From: JBJHDF01 sp050486405
GTDB lineage: Bacteria; Pseudomonadota; Gammaproteobacteria; Pseudomonadales; Cellvibrionaceae
DNA length: 64,000 bases
Assembly: GCA_050486405.1 (NCBI GenBank)
Contig: JBJHDF010000006.1
Location: forward strand, 1-64,000
Direction of reading: 5' to 3'
Notes under the pieces: model-generated
The model's input: only the letters and a program-made list of their open reading frames with translations
Databases searched by the model: none
What the model was told of the DNA's origin: nothing
Program-made: the position numbers and the translations under genes
Shown here: piece by piece, positions 1 to 8,187 of the stretch
Layout: each line of letters opens with the position of its first letter
Numbering within the stretch: the stretch's first letter is position 1

Positions 1-721
1 GACACTGCCGGGCGAAGCGCTTCTCGAACCACAGGTCCAGTACGTAGTGCAGGTAGATGTTCGCCAGCACCGGGGAGACGAGCCCGCCTTGCGGTGTCCC
101 CTCCAGTGTCGCATCGAAAACCCCATCTTCCATGATACCCGCTTTGAGGAAGCGGCGAATGATCCGCAGTATATTGGGATCCTGTATCCGGTGCTCCAGA
201 AACCGCATCAGGTGGCCGTGGTGAACGTGGTCAAAGAAACCTTTGATGTCCGCCTCCACTACCCACTGGCTTTGCTCGTTGGTAATGACTTCCGCCAGCC
301 GGGCCAGCGCCTGGTGGGCGCCGCGTCCCGGGCGGAAACCATAGGAGCAGTCGCGGAATTCCGGTTCCCAGATCGCTTGCAGTATCCGGCTGAGCCGGTC
401 CTGCACCAGTCGGTCCTCAAAGCTGGGGATGCCCAGCGGACGATAGCGGCCATCCCCTTTGGGAATGTAGGCCCGCCGCGCCGGTTTGGGCCGGTAGCCC
501 ATCCGCCGCACACGCGCCGACAAGGCCGCTAGGCGCTCCGTTACGCCTTCGGCGTAGTTCTCTTTCCTTATCCCATCCACTCCAGGCGCCTTTCGTCCGT
601 CCTGGCGCATGAAGCTGGCGCACAGCCCTTCTTCTTCCGCTAACAGCCCCATAAGGGCCGTGAACTTCAGTCGCGGCTCCGTGCGCGCCTTCTGTGTGAA
701 ACGCTCCAGTCGTGTTTGCAC
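1..721 (-). CDS. Group II intron reverse transcriptase/maturase, partial (N-terminal ~240 residues)
   Basis: The intron-encoded protein copies intron RNA into DNA and helps splicing. Reading from a GTG at 721-719, the protein begins VQTRLERFTQKARTEP, the usual opening of bacterial intron-encoded proteins. It continues through KAPGVDG, YIPKGDGRYRPLGIPS, the fingers motif FRDCSYGFRPGRGAHQAL, the catalytic-Asp motif VEADIKGFFDHV and GTPQGGLVSPVLANIYL. The frame is open to the window edge, so the YADD box, the thumb/maturase domain and any endonuclease domain are not visible. No frameshift is seen in the visible part. An in-frame upstream extension exists but does not resemble the family, so GTG is the preferred start. 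The family call is secure; activity is unknown. Confidence 0.88.
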   Translation of the reverse strand, partial: MQTRLERFTQKARTEPRLKFTALMGLLAEEEGLCASFMRQDGRKAPGVDGIRKENYAEGVTERLAALSARVRRMGYRPKPARRAYIPKGDGRYRPLGIPSFEDRLVQDRLSRILQAIWEPEFRDCSYGFRPGRGAHQALARLAEVITNEQSQWVVEADIKGFFDHVHHGHLMRFLEHRIQDPNILRIIRRFLKAGIMEDGVFDATLEGTPQGGLVSPVLANIYLHYVLDLWFEKRFARQC

Positions 722-1204
722 GGGTTGCTCCTCTCTGCGTAGGTCCGTGTTGCCCTTTCGCGTTGTCTCAAACCGCCACCCCTTGGCTCCCCCCGCATTA
801 CCGGGGCTCAGCGCTACTATGGGTGGCTCCGACTTCCCACCATCACCGCCCGCTTCCTCGCTTTTTATCGCTTGTCCGCGGGTACGCACTGCCTGTGCGC
901 CGAAGGCGGGATCTCCCTGGTTACCGCGCATTCGCATTGTCAGGCTCGACACGGCCTCGGACCCCGGGGAGTAGTGACACCACTTGCCGTTCGTGCGGTG
1001 CCGCTTGTTGCCTGCCGGAGGGACAAATCCGTCGGCACTCTCCAAGTAAAATTTTCGGGGCTCTACACCTTCAGGGTCGGCACTACCCGTTACCTTTGCA
1101 CCTCGCCTGCTTTCGTGCCTACGCATCAATCAACCCGTTGCCGCGCTGACTGCAAGGCTCGATACCGGGCCCGTGGCTAGCGGTTGCCCGGGCGGGAGTC
1201 ACAC
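1..1204 (-). mobile_element. Group II intron, 5' part (3' part lies outside the window)
   Basis: On the minus strand a structured, non-coding stretch of about 480 bases precedes a group II intron-type reverse transcriptase. A GTGTG matching the consensus 5' end of group II introns (GUGYG) is read at 1204-1200 and is the proposed 5' boundary. The non-coding part would be ribozyme domains I to III, with the reverse transcriptase in domain IV. Domains V and VI and the 3' splice site lie beyond base 1. The exon just upstream carries a 7-bp stem hairpin (1217-1234). Some intron classes prefer to insert after such hairpins, but the class was not determined. The boundary is inferred from the consensus only. 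Confidence 0.7.
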
Positions 1205-1216
1205 CCGCTAGAATGT

Positions 1217-1234
1217 GCGGCCTTGCCAGGCCGC
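1217..1234. repeat. Hairpin beside the intron insertion point
   Basis: GCGGCCT, loop TGCC, AGGCCGC: a perfect 7-bp stem about 13 bases upstream (minus strand) of the proposed intron 5' end. It may be part of the target recognised by the intron or the end of another repeat. It has no run of T and is not a convincing terminator. Confidence 0.5.
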
Positions 1235-1237
1235 TGC

Positions 1238-1430
1238 TGACCCCTTGATTTCTTGATTTCTCTGACCCCTTGATTTCGTTCGCAAACTTACCCCCACTCA
1301 TCCTGGAGGCCGTGCCACCCACAATAGCGGCCATCGCATCAAGCACTCTGACCCCTTGATTCGGATTCGTGACCCCTTGATTCGCAATAGCGGCCATGGC
1401 CATCGCACCAAGCACTCTGACCCCTTGATT
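1238..1430 (+). repeat. Five direct copies of TGACCCCTTGATT
   Basis: Identical 13-base copies start at 1238, 1263, 1349, 1370 and 1418. Two are preceded by nearly the same 30-base stretch containing AATAGCGGCCAT and AAGCACTC. The spacing is irregular (21 to 86 bases), so this is not a CRISPR array. The CTCTGACCCC core resembles terminal motifs found around IS200-like/REP-associated tyrosine transposases in gammaproteobacteria, but no transposase is present. An inverted copy sits inside the rhs fragment at 3001-3013. Confidence 0.75.
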
Positions 1431-1489
1431 CCTGGCCTTTTTTGCGCCCAGTCTCCAAAGTATGGGTGTCCCGGATTACCTGTCTCCGA

Positions 1490-1762
1490 TTACACGTCCG
1501 GACTCAGAAGAACTATCAATAAGTTTTTTAAATAAACTCCCAAGGAATATATCAGAAGTGAAGATACACCAATTAATATTACTATCAGTGCCAAAACCCA
1601 TAACTTGTCTTCATGTTGATTAAATCGAAAGCCTGAGAATACATATGCAGGCGCCAGCATAACATATACCCAAAGAGCCTCCTTGTAGCTCTCCTTCATA
1701 ATCTGCCGTAATGACTTATAACGGGAATGGCTGGAGATTTTAGAAAATTTACTTACTTTCAT
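1490..1762 (-). CDS. Small membrane protein, possible Rhs-associated immunity protein
   Basis: This 90-residue protein is not recognised by family. It has a basic N-terminus (about residues 1-25), then two hydrophobic stretches: about 30-43 (WVYVMLAPAYVFSGF) and about 53-84 (WVLALIVILIGVSS onward). It is therefore probably an inner-membrane protein with two helices. It starts 41 bases after the stop of the Rhs tip on the same strand, the usual place for an immunity gene. It is clearly more AT-rich than the housekeeping genes, which fits acquired DNA. The immunity role is inferred from position only. It could also be a chance ORF, but the AT-rich composition and hydrophobic pattern argue for a real gene. 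Confidence 0.5.
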   Translation of the reverse strand: MKVSKFSKISSHSRYKSLRQIMKESYKEALWVYVMLAPAYVFSGFRFNQHEDKLWVLALIVILIGVSSLLIYSLGVYLKNLLIVLLSPDV

Positions 1763-1803
1763 ATTTATGTCAGTTCAATTTCGCTACGTAGAAATTTAAG
1801 TTA

Positions 1804-3075
1804 CTAGCAATTAGGCTCACGACCAGATGTAGAAAAACAGTGGGCGTCATTGCCGCGCGTGATCTCTACTACGGTAGTTCCTTGGGAGTCAGAACCCTCG
1901 GGGTTAACCGGGGACTCTGCAGAGTACCCAAAAAGCTCAAGATTTCCCGCTGCAAAATTGACAACGGTACCTATAGGAACACCCGCTAAAGCATTAGCTG
2001 CGCCCACCAATGCTCCATTTCCAGGATCTTGCTCATTTAAAAATCCGATCCCTGATCCTGCCATTGCAGCTTTGCTTGCACCAGTTACGGCCAAGGTGCC
2101 TCTAGCTGCAGCACCCTCCACTCTTACGGCTTGGCCTCCCGCTCTAATCGACCCCGTTAGTCCAGCTCTAGCTACTTGTCCTCCAAGCCCCCCAACCGCT
2201 CCGAATGCAGCAGCTCCAGCCACCTTTCCAGGATTAATACCTTTTACGGAGTCACCAAAACTCTTTCCCTCGCCTAGCCCAGCTCTCACCTGAGTAAAGG
2301 CGTTTGATGTAGCACCGATCACAGCACCTAAGCACGGTACACATACCATCCCCGTCGGATCCGTATTATTCAACGGATCATTACGCACATACGCATAAAG
2401 ATTCATCTGATCCTCATACCCAATCGGATCGGTTTGCAAAAACCGCCCAATATGAGGATTATACGCCCGAGCCCGATAGTGATACAGCCCCGCCTCCGGT
2501 AGATACATCTGCCCGGTATAAGCAAAGCGCCCATGGTTCTCCTCGCCGGGCACACCAAAGGCATCATAGGTACTGATTTGCGTCACAGCCCCGGAATTAT
2601 CACTGGTGGCAATCACCGACCCCTGGTGGTTGGTGTGAAGGAAGCGTCGGTTGGCGCTGCTAACCGCGGCCCCCTCGTAGCTCACCAGCGGTGCCAGGCG
2701 TCCGCCGCCGCCATGCACATAGCGGTTAGTCATAACTCCATTGCGGTATTCGGCAATTACAGAATCACCGCTGTACAGAAATAGCGTAGCTTCCTGAACA
2801 TCATGATCAACCACTTCGTAAAGCCGGCCCATAGGATCGTAGCGCAAACTGGCATTGTAGGTACCCGTTACTTCCAGCAAGCGGTTCTCCACGTCATACT
2901 CATAGATATTGCTTTCCGTCAGCGTCAGATTGCCGTTCGGGTCGTACTGATACCCAATGCCATCCACGCTGGTGTACTGATTGAGCCCGTTGACTTCACA
3001 AATCAAGGGGTCAGAGTTCTTGAAAAGTCGGTCCCCTTGGAGAGCCGAAAAACTGACAACTCCTCCAACAACCAC
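1804..3075 (-). CDS. Orphan Rhs-family C-terminal fragment with variable tip
   Basis: Rhs proteins are large YD-repeat polymorphic toxins whose last 100-200 residues vary. Residues ~28-240 show the YD-repeat core (YQYDPNGNLT, YDVENRLLEV, LRYDPMGRLYEVVD) and the hyperconserved end RARAYNPHIGRFLQTDPIGY ... NLYAYVRNDPLNNTDPTG. The ~180-residue tip after it is Gly/Ala-rich, followed by a short polar end (GREPNC); no toxin family was recognised. A full Rhs has well over 1000 residues, so the N-terminal delivery part is missing. The first ~27 residues are coded by repeat-derived DNA, including the inverted copy at 3001-3013, so the core was joined to a repeat. The GTG start is only the nominal ORF start. 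This is likely a displaced tip rather than an intact effector. Confidence 0.75.
   Translation of the reverse strand: MVVGGVVSFSALQGDRLFKNSDPLICEVNGLNQYTSVDGIGYQYDPNGNLTLTESNIYEYDVENRLLEVTGTYNASLRYDPMGRLYEVVDHDVQEATLFLYSGDSVIAEYRNGVMTNRYVHGGGGRLAPLVSYEGAAVSSANRRFLHTNHQGSVIATSDNSGAVTQISTYDAFGVPGEENHGRFAYTGQMYLPEAGLYHYRARAYNPHIGRFLQTDPIGYEDQMNLYAYVRNDPLNNTDPTGMVCVPCLGAVIGATSNAFTQVRAGLGEGKSFGDSVKGINPGKVAGAAAFGAVGGLGGQVARAGLTGSIRAGGQAVRVEGAAARGTLAVTGASKAAMAGSGIGFLNEQDPGNGALVGAANALAGVPIGTVVNFAAGNLELFGYSAESPVNPEGSDSQGTTVVEITRGNDAHCFSTSGREPNC
3001..3013 (-). repeat. Inverted copy of the TGACCCCTTGATT motif
   Basis: Exact reverse complement of the five copies at 1238-1430, extended to ACTCTGACCCCTTGATT as in two of them. 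It marks the point where sequence related to the Rhs core stops, suggesting the repeat or its mobiliser was involved in truncating the gene. Confidence 0.7.
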
Positions 3076-3093
3076 TCTGACCCTCCCTCCGGT

Positions 3094-3399
3094 TTAGACC
3101 AACGCCTCCAAGCCCTTCTTATCCACCAGATTGAGCAGTTTCAATGACGGACCGTTGGGCTTTTTACCGCCGACCTCCCACTTCTGCACCGTGGACAGAC
3201 TGGTGTTGAGGTAGGCAGCGAACACTGCCTGACTGGCGCGGGTTTTCCGCCGGATGCGCTTGATTTGCGCTGGCGTGTAGGCTTTTACCGGCGGCAGGCA
3301 CAGGGCATCGAACTCGCGCAGGGTGACATCGTTCAGCACGCCGGCATCGTGCAACTCTTTGGCACTTTCGTGGATGGTGTCCAGGATTGATTTATCCAT
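3094..3399 (-). CDS. Helix-turn-helix antitoxin (HigA/NadS-like)
   Basis: A 101-residue XRE-type DNA-binding protein, predicted to neutralise the toxin coded just upstream and repress the operon. The helix-turn-helix is at about residues 50-80 (IRRKTRASQAVFAAYLNTSL, then STVQKWEVGGKKP); the N-terminal ~40 residues are helical. The ATG at 3399 is chosen because it overlaps the toxin stop in an ATGGATAA junction (8 bases), typical of coupled toxin-antitoxin genes; an in-frame GTG or ATG further up adds only a few residues. Toxin-first order fits HigBA-like systems. The LxxxR and W-E-x-G-x-K-x-P pattern is characteristic of these antitoxins. Confidence 0.85.
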   Translation of the reverse strand: MDKSILDTIHESAKELHDAGVLNDVTLREFDALCLPPVKAYTPAQIKRIRRKTRASQAVFAAYLNTSLSTVQKWEVGGKKPNGPSLKLLNLVDKKGLEALV

Positions 3400-3766
3400 C
3401 GATAACGACCTCAATCAATGCGCCGTGTTTGACGGCTTTGTTCAACTCGGCCTTGCTGTAGCTCAGCAAGGTATCCGCATACAACTTCAGGGCCTTCAGC
3501 TCCTTGTCGCGGATATTGGCTCGCACATTCTTGGCGAAGCCATAGATGAAGAAGGCCTTGTCACCGGCTCGGTAGGCCAACAGGGTTCGAACGCCCCCGC
3601 TCTTACCGCGGCCACCAACGGCCACTCGTTTCTTGTACACCTGACCGCCCAAGTCGGCGTCCACCAGGCCTCGGTCTATTTCCTCGACGGCAGCCAGCAA
3701 GGCACCGTCGCTCAACCCCTCCTTGGCGGCCCATTTGCTAAACGCCCTGCTTTTAAATGCCTGCAT
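3392..3766 (-). CDS. RelE/ParE-superfamily toxin
   Basis: A 124-residue toxin of the RelE/HigB-like type with the feature pattern RAFSKWAAKEGLSD, YKKRVAVGGRGKSGGVRTLL and FFIYGFAKNVRANI. The conserved R-x-x-x-x-x-x-G-K-S-G-G-x-R block and FxxGFxKxxRxNI are typical of translation-inhibiting members. An in-frame ATG at 3811 would add 15 residues, but the ATG at 3766 follows AAGGATGAGG, a good ribosome binding site, so the shorter form is preferred. The gene overlaps the antitoxin by 8 bases and is transcribed away from mutS. The target (ribosome-dependent mRNA cleavage) is inferred from the family. Confidence 0.85.
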   Translation of the reverse strand: MQAFKSRAFSKWAAKEGLSDGALLAAVEEIDRGLVDADLGGQVYKKRVAVGGRGKSGGVRTLLAYRAGDKAFFIYGFAKNVRANIRDKELKALKLYADTLLSYSKAELNKAVKHGALIEVVIDG

Positions 3767-3973
3767 GGCCTCATCCTTGTTATTGGCAGAAAGTATAGCA
3801 CTTAGTGCCATAGGATCAAAGGGGTTGGCAGAGCGGTGGCCAGTTGCAAGAGGCTTGTGTTGGTTGTGTGCGTCAACAGCTCAGCATTTATATGTTTCCA
3901 CCGCCATGGGTTTTGACCCTGGAACGATTGCCGTAGAATACCCGCCTTACCCCCGGACAACCAGTTCAATACC

Positions 3974-6586
3974 ATGCCCGATACCACCGCCGCCGACAGC
4001 CACACCCCCATGATGCAGCAGTACCTGCGCATCAAGGCCCAGCACCCGGACGAGCTGGTGTTCTACCGCATGGGCGACTTTTACGAACTGTTCTACGACG
4101 ACGCCAAACGGGCCTCGGAGCTGCTGGATGTGACCCTCACCGCCCGGGGCAAGTCCAACGGCCAGCCCATTCCCATGGCCGGCATTCCCTACCACGCCGC
4201 CGACGGCTATCTGGCCAAGCTGGTGCGCGCCGGCGTATCCGTGGCCATCTGCGAGCAGATCGGCGATCCGGCCACCAGCAAGGGGCCGGTGGAGCGCCAG
4301 GTGGTGCGCATTGTCACCCCCGGCACCGTCAGCGACGAGGCGCTGCTGGACGAGCGCCGGGACAATCTGCTGGTGGCCCTGCACCAGCAGGGGCAGCGCT
4401 ACGGTATCGCTTCCCTGGATATGGCCAGTGGCCGCTTTCTGGTACTGGAAGTGGAGGGCGAGGAGGCCGCCCGGAGCGAGTTGCAGCGCCTGAGTCCGGC
4501 GGAGTTGCTGGTCAGCGACGACCTGGCCGGCAACGCACTCACTGAAGGCCGCCGGGGGTTGCGCCGGCGCGGCCCCTGGGAGTTTGAACTGGATACCGCC
4601 CGGCGCCTGCTGGCCCAGCAGTTCGGCACCCAGGATCTGGCTGGTTTCGGCTGCGATCACCTGGAACTGGCCCTGGCCGCCGCCGGCTGCCTGCTGGCCT
4701 ATGCCCGGGAAACCCAGCGCACCGCCCTGCCCCACGTGCGCGCCCTGGCCAGCGAGAATCGCGACAGCGCGGTGCTGATGGACGCCGCCACCCGGCGCAA
4801 CCTGGAGCTGGACACCAACCTGGCCGGCGGCGACGACCATACCCTCTACCAGGTGCTCAACCGCACCGCCACCAGTATGGGCGGCCGCCTGCTGCGCCGC
4901 TGGCTGAACCGCCCGCTGCGCGACCTGCCCACCCTGGAGGCCCGTCAGCAGGCGGTGGCGGCCCTGCAACACAACTACCGCTTCGAGGTGCTGCACCAGA
5001 GCCTGCGGCAGGTGGGCGACCTGGAGCGCATCCTGGGCCGCCTGGCGCTGCGCTCGGCCCGGCCCCGGGATCTGTCCCGGTTGCTGACCTCCCTGGCCTG
5101 CTACCCGGAGCTGCAATCGGCCCTGAAGCAACTGCAGGGCGAGGCCGCCACGCCCCGGCTGCAATACCTGGCCGAACAGATGGGTGAGTTCCCGGAGTTG
5201 GTAACGCTGCTGGACCGGGCCCTGGTGGAAAACCCGCCGGTGGTGATCCGCGACGGCGGCGTTATCGCCGAGGGCTACGACCCGGAACTGGACGAGCTGC
5301 GCAATATCAGCAGCAACGCCGGCCAGTATCTGGTGGACCTGGAAACCCGCGAGCGGGCGCGCACCGGCATCCCCACATTGAAAGTGGGCTACAACCGGGT
5401 ACACGGTTACTTTATCGAGCTGACCCGGGCCCAGGCGGAACAGGCGCCGGCGGACTATATCCGCCGCCAGACCCTGAAGAACGCCGAGCGCTATATCACG
5501 CCGGAATTGAAGGAGTTCGAGGACAAGGCCCTGTCCGCCAAGAGCCGCGCCCTGGCCCGGGAGAAGGCCCTCTACGACGAGCTGCTGGACACCCTCAACG
5601 AACAACTGCGGCCGCTGCAGGACTCGGCCGCCGCCGTGGCGGAGTTGGACCTGCTCACCACCCTGGCCGAACGGGCAGACGCTCTGGGCTTCTGCCGGCC
5701 GGAGCTGAGCGAGACGCCCGGCATCGACATCGGCGCCGGCCGCCACCCGGTGGTGGAACAGGTCACCGAAGCGCCCTTTGTGCCCAACGACCTGCACCTT
5801 GCCCCGGACCGGCACATGCTGATCGTCACCGGCCCCAACATGGGCGGCAAGTCCACCTATATGCGCCAGGCGGCGCTGATCGTGCTGCTGGCCCAGATCG
5901 GCAGCTTTGTGCCCGCCGCCAGCGCCCGCATCGGGCTGGTGGACCGCATCTTCACCCGCATCGGCTCCTCGGACGATCTGGCCGGCGGCCGCTCCACCTT
6001 TATGGTGGAGATGACCGAGACCGCCAATATCCTGCACAACGCCACCGGCCGCAGCCTGGTGCTGATGGACGAGATAGGCCGGGGCACCAGCACCTTCGAC
6101 GGCCTGGCCCTGGCCTGGGCCTGCGCCCGGCACCTGGCGGAAACGGTGCGGGCCTACACCCTGTTCGCCACCCACTATTTCGAGGTCACCAGCCTGCCCG
6201 AGAGCATCCCCGGCATCGCCAATGTGCACCTGGATGCTACGGAACACGGCGAGGGTATTGTGTTTCTACATAAAGTACAGGAGGGGCCGGCCAGCAAGAG
6301 CTACGGCCTGCAGGTGGCGCGGCTGGCGGGCATTCCCCGGGAGGTGCTACACCGGGCGGCGGAGCAGTTGGCGAAACTGGAGCGCGGGGAGCATTTGCCG
6401 GGGGCCAGTGAGGGCGGCAGTCCTGCACCTGTGACGGCTGCCGGTGCCGGGGGCGACGCGCCCTTCCAGGCCGGGCTGTTTGATGCGCCGCACCCGGTGG
6501 TGGAGGCTCTGGGGGCGGTGGATCCCGATAATCTGTCGCCACGGGAGGCGTTGGAACAGCTTTATCGGTTGAAACGGTTGTTGTAG
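3974..6586 (+). CDS. mutS: DNA mismatch repair protein MutS
   Basis: MutS binds mispaired bases and small loops and, with MutL, directs strand excision. At 870 residues it has the normal length. The mismatch-reading motif is near residue 31 (FYRMGDFYELFYDD; GDFYE carries the Phe and Glu that contact the mismatch). Connector, lever and clamp domains follow, and the ATPase has Walker A GPNMGGKST near residue 620, Walker B LVLMDEIGRGTSTFDG and the ATHYFEV loop. The C-terminus ends in the dimer/tetramer region NLSPREALEQLYRLKRLL. The upstream 160 bases hold a possible promoter (TTGACC at 3913, AT-rich box near 3937). A very long antisense ORF is a codon-bias shadow. Confidence 0.98.
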   Translation: MPDTTAADSHTPMMQQYLRIKAQHPDELVFYRMGDFYELFYDDAKRASELLDVTLTARGKSNGQPIPMAGIPYHAADGYLAKLVRAGVSVAICEQIGDPATSKGPVERQVVRIVTPGTVSDEALLDERRDNLLVALHQQGQRYGIASLDMASGRFLVLEVEGEEAARSELQRLSPAELLVSDDLAGNALTEGRRGLRRRGPWEFELDTARRLLAQQFGTQDLAGFGCDHLELALAAAGCLLAYARETQRTALPHVRALASENRDSAVLMDAATRRNLELDTNLAGGDDHTLYQVLNRTATSMGGRLLRRWLNRPLRDLPTLEARQQAVAALQHNYRFEVLHQSLRQVGDLERILGRLALRSARPRDLSRLLTSLACYPELQSALKQLQGEAATPRLQYLAEQMGEFPELVTLLDRALVENPPVVIRDGGVIAEGYDPELDELRNISSNAGQYLVDLETRERARTGIPTLKVGYNRVHGYFIELTRAQAEQAPADYIRRQTLKNAERYITPELKEFEDKALSAKSRALAREKALYDELLDTLNEQLRPLQDSAAAVAELDLLTTLAERADALGFCRPELSETPGIDIGAGRHPVVEQVTEAPFVPNDLHLAPDRHMLIVTGPNMGGKSTYMRQAALIVLLAQIGSFVPAASARIGLVDRIFTRIGSSDDLAGGRSTFMVEMTETANILHNATGRSLVLMDEIGRGTSTFDGLALAWACARHLAETVRAYTLFATHYFEVTSLPESIPGIANVHLDATEHGEGIVFLHKVQEGPASKSYGLQVARLAGIPREVLHRAAEQLAKLERGEHLPGASEGGSPAPVTAAGAGGDAPFQAGLFDAPHPVVEALGAVDPDNLSPREALEQLYRLKRLL

Positions 6587-6664
6587 CAAGGAACTGGCAA
6601 ATCCCGGCAATGCTGGTAAAATGCGCGCTCCTGAAATTCGACCACCGCAAACGAGACAGCTGTT

Positions 6665-6988
6665 ATGACCTTTGTCGTCGGCGAAAACTGCATCAAGTGC
6701 AAACACACTGACTGTGTGGAAGTCTGCCCTGTGGACTGCTTCTACGAAGGCCCCAACTTTCTGGTGATCCACCCGGACGAGTGCATCGACTGCGCCCTGT
6801 GTGAGCCGGAGTGCCCGGTGGACGCCATCTTTTCCGAGGATGAGTTGCCGGAGGACCAGGCGGCATTCCTGGAACTGAACGCCGAGCTGGCGGAAGTCTG
6901 GCCCAATATCACCGAGAAGAAAGACGCCCCGGAAGACGCCGAGGAATGGGATGGCGTACCGGACAAACTGCAGTATCTCGAACGCTGA
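6665..6988 (+). CDS. fdxA: Ferredoxin FdxA, 7Fe type
   Basis: A 107-residue soluble electron carrier with one [3Fe-4S] and one [4Fe-4S] cluster. Cluster ligands are visible in CIKCKHTDCVEVCPVDC (residues ~9-25) and CIDCALCEPECPVDAI (~40-55), followed by the acidic C-terminal extension typical of the Azotobacter/Pseudomonas FdxA group. It lies 78 bases after mutS on the same strand, its usual neighbour in gammaproteobacteria, and ends in a strong bidirectional terminator shared with rpoS. Its physiological partner is not known from the sequence. Confidence 0.96.
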   Translation: MTFVVGENCIKCKHTDCVEVCPVDCFYEGPNFLVIHPDECIDCALCEPECPVDAIFSEDELPEDQAAFLELNAELAEVWPNITEKKDAPEDAEEWDGVPDKLQYLER

Positions 6989-7005
6989 TTGCGCACCGAC
7001 AATCA

Positions 7006-7036
7006 TAAAAAAACCGCGCCAGGCGCGGTTTTTTTA
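7006..7036. terminator. Bidirectional rho-independent terminator between fdxA and rpoS
   Basis: AACCGCG / CGCGGTT stem (7012-7018 and 7024-7030) with a 5-base loop, a run of A on the left and a run of T on the right, so it works for fdxA on the plus strand and rpoS on the minus strand. Confidence 0.93.
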
Positions 7037-7056
7037 TGATCCGAAGCAATGATAGT

Positions 7057-8061
7057 TCAAAGACTGAACAGGGATTCGCTGTTCAGGCCCTGGCGCTCCA
7101 TGATGTCCCGCAGGCGCTTGAGGGCTTCCACCTGAATCTGACGCACCCGCTCCCGGGTGAGACCGATTTCCCGGCCGACTTCCTCCAGGGTGCTGACCTC
7201 GTGGCCGCGCAGACCGAAACGCCGCGACAGCACTTCCCGCTGCTTTTCCGTCAACTCGTCCAGCCACAGATCCAGGCTGGTGTTCATGTCGCTGTCCTGC
7301 AGCAGCGCCGCCGGGTCACTGACCTGCTGGTCGGGAATGGTATCGACGATGGTGCGGTCCGAGGCGTTGCCCACCGGAGAATCCACCGAGGCCACCCGCT
7401 CGTTGAGCCCCAGCATGCGCTCCACATCCGCCACCGGCTTGTTCAGCAAAGTGGCAATTTCTTCCGGGGTGGGTTCGTGATCGAGCTTCTGCGCCAGTTC
7501 CCGGGCGGCGCGCAGGCAGACATTGAGCTCCTTGACCACGTGGATGGGCAGGCGAATGGTGCGGGTCTGGTTCATGATGGCCCGCTCGATGGTCTGGCGG
7601 ATCCACCAGGTGGCGTAGGTGGAAAAGCGGAAGCCCCGCTCGGGATCGAACTTTTCCACGGCGCGAATCAGGCCGAGGTTGCCCTCTTCGATCAGATCCA
7701 GCAGCGCCAGGCCGCGGTTGACGTAGCGACGGGAAATCTTCACCACCAGACGCAGATTACTCTCGATCATGCGCTTGCGGGCCGCGTCGTCGCCGCGCAG
7801 TGCACGGCGGGCAAAATACACTTCCTCCTCGGCGCTGAGCAGCGGTGAAAAGCCGATTTCATTGAGGTAGAGCTGGGTGGCATCCAGGCTGCGGGAAAAC
7901 TTGTCGTCACCGAGCCGCTCACTGATTTCCTCCTCCCGGCGTTTTACCGACAGTTCCAGCTCTTCGTCTTCTTCAAGGGTGTCCAGGTCGTTGTCGGACT
8001 CCAACAGATCGTCGTCGGTGGCATCGTAGGCGCCGGTGTCTTTGCTGGATGGCGTCATCAT
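7057..8061 (-). CDS. rpoS: RNA polymerase sigma factor RpoS
   Basis: Stationary-phase/general stress sigma factor, 334 residues. The N-terminus is acidic. Sigma region 1.2 begins near residue 60 (DATQLYLNEIGFSPLL). Region 2 has ESNLRLVVKISRRYVNRGL and FDPERGFRFSTYATWWIRQ for -10 binding and melting. Region 3 follows, and region 4 has LSRRFGLRGHEVSTLEEVG and LTRERVRQIQVEALKRLR for -35 recognition. The first ATG of a double ATG at 8061 is chosen because AGAGGAAACG stands just before it; an upstream in-frame ATG at 8091 has no clear site. It follows nlpD by 126 bases, and in related bacteria its promoter lies inside nlpD. Confidence 0.97.
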   Translation of the reverse strand: MMTPSSKDTGAYDATDDDLLESDNDLDTLEEDEELELSVKRREEEISERLGDDKFSRSLDATQLYLNEIGFSPLLSAEEEVYFARRALRGDDAARKRMIESNLRLVVKISRRYVNRGLALLDLIEEGNLGLIRAVEKFDPERGFRFSTYATWWIRQTIERAIMNQTRTIRLPIHVVKELNVCLRAARELAQKLDHEPTPEEIATLLNKPVADVERMLGLNERVASVDSPVGNASDRTIVDTIPDQQVSDPAALLQDSDMNTSLDLWLDELTEKQREVLSRRFGLRGHEVSTLEEVGREIGLTRERVRQIQVEALKRLRDIMERQGLNSESLFSL

Positions 8062-8187
8062 CGTTTCCTCTCTCGTTCTCTGATAGCCCACCCGTACTGC
8101 CTGAACGGGAGTAGCCGTTTCCCTATTACCTTTTCACGACAACTCCTGTCACCTCACTCCCTGCGACTCGCCCGTCGCCTCTTCTCC

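Noticed and set aside
1238..1430. CRISPR array
   Set aside because: Repeats are 13 bases, spacing is irregular and no cas gene is present.
3947..6247. 766-residue ORF antisense to mutS
   Set aside because: Low-complexity Gly/Gln/Ala/Val translation with no family; it is produced by GC-biased third positions of mutS.
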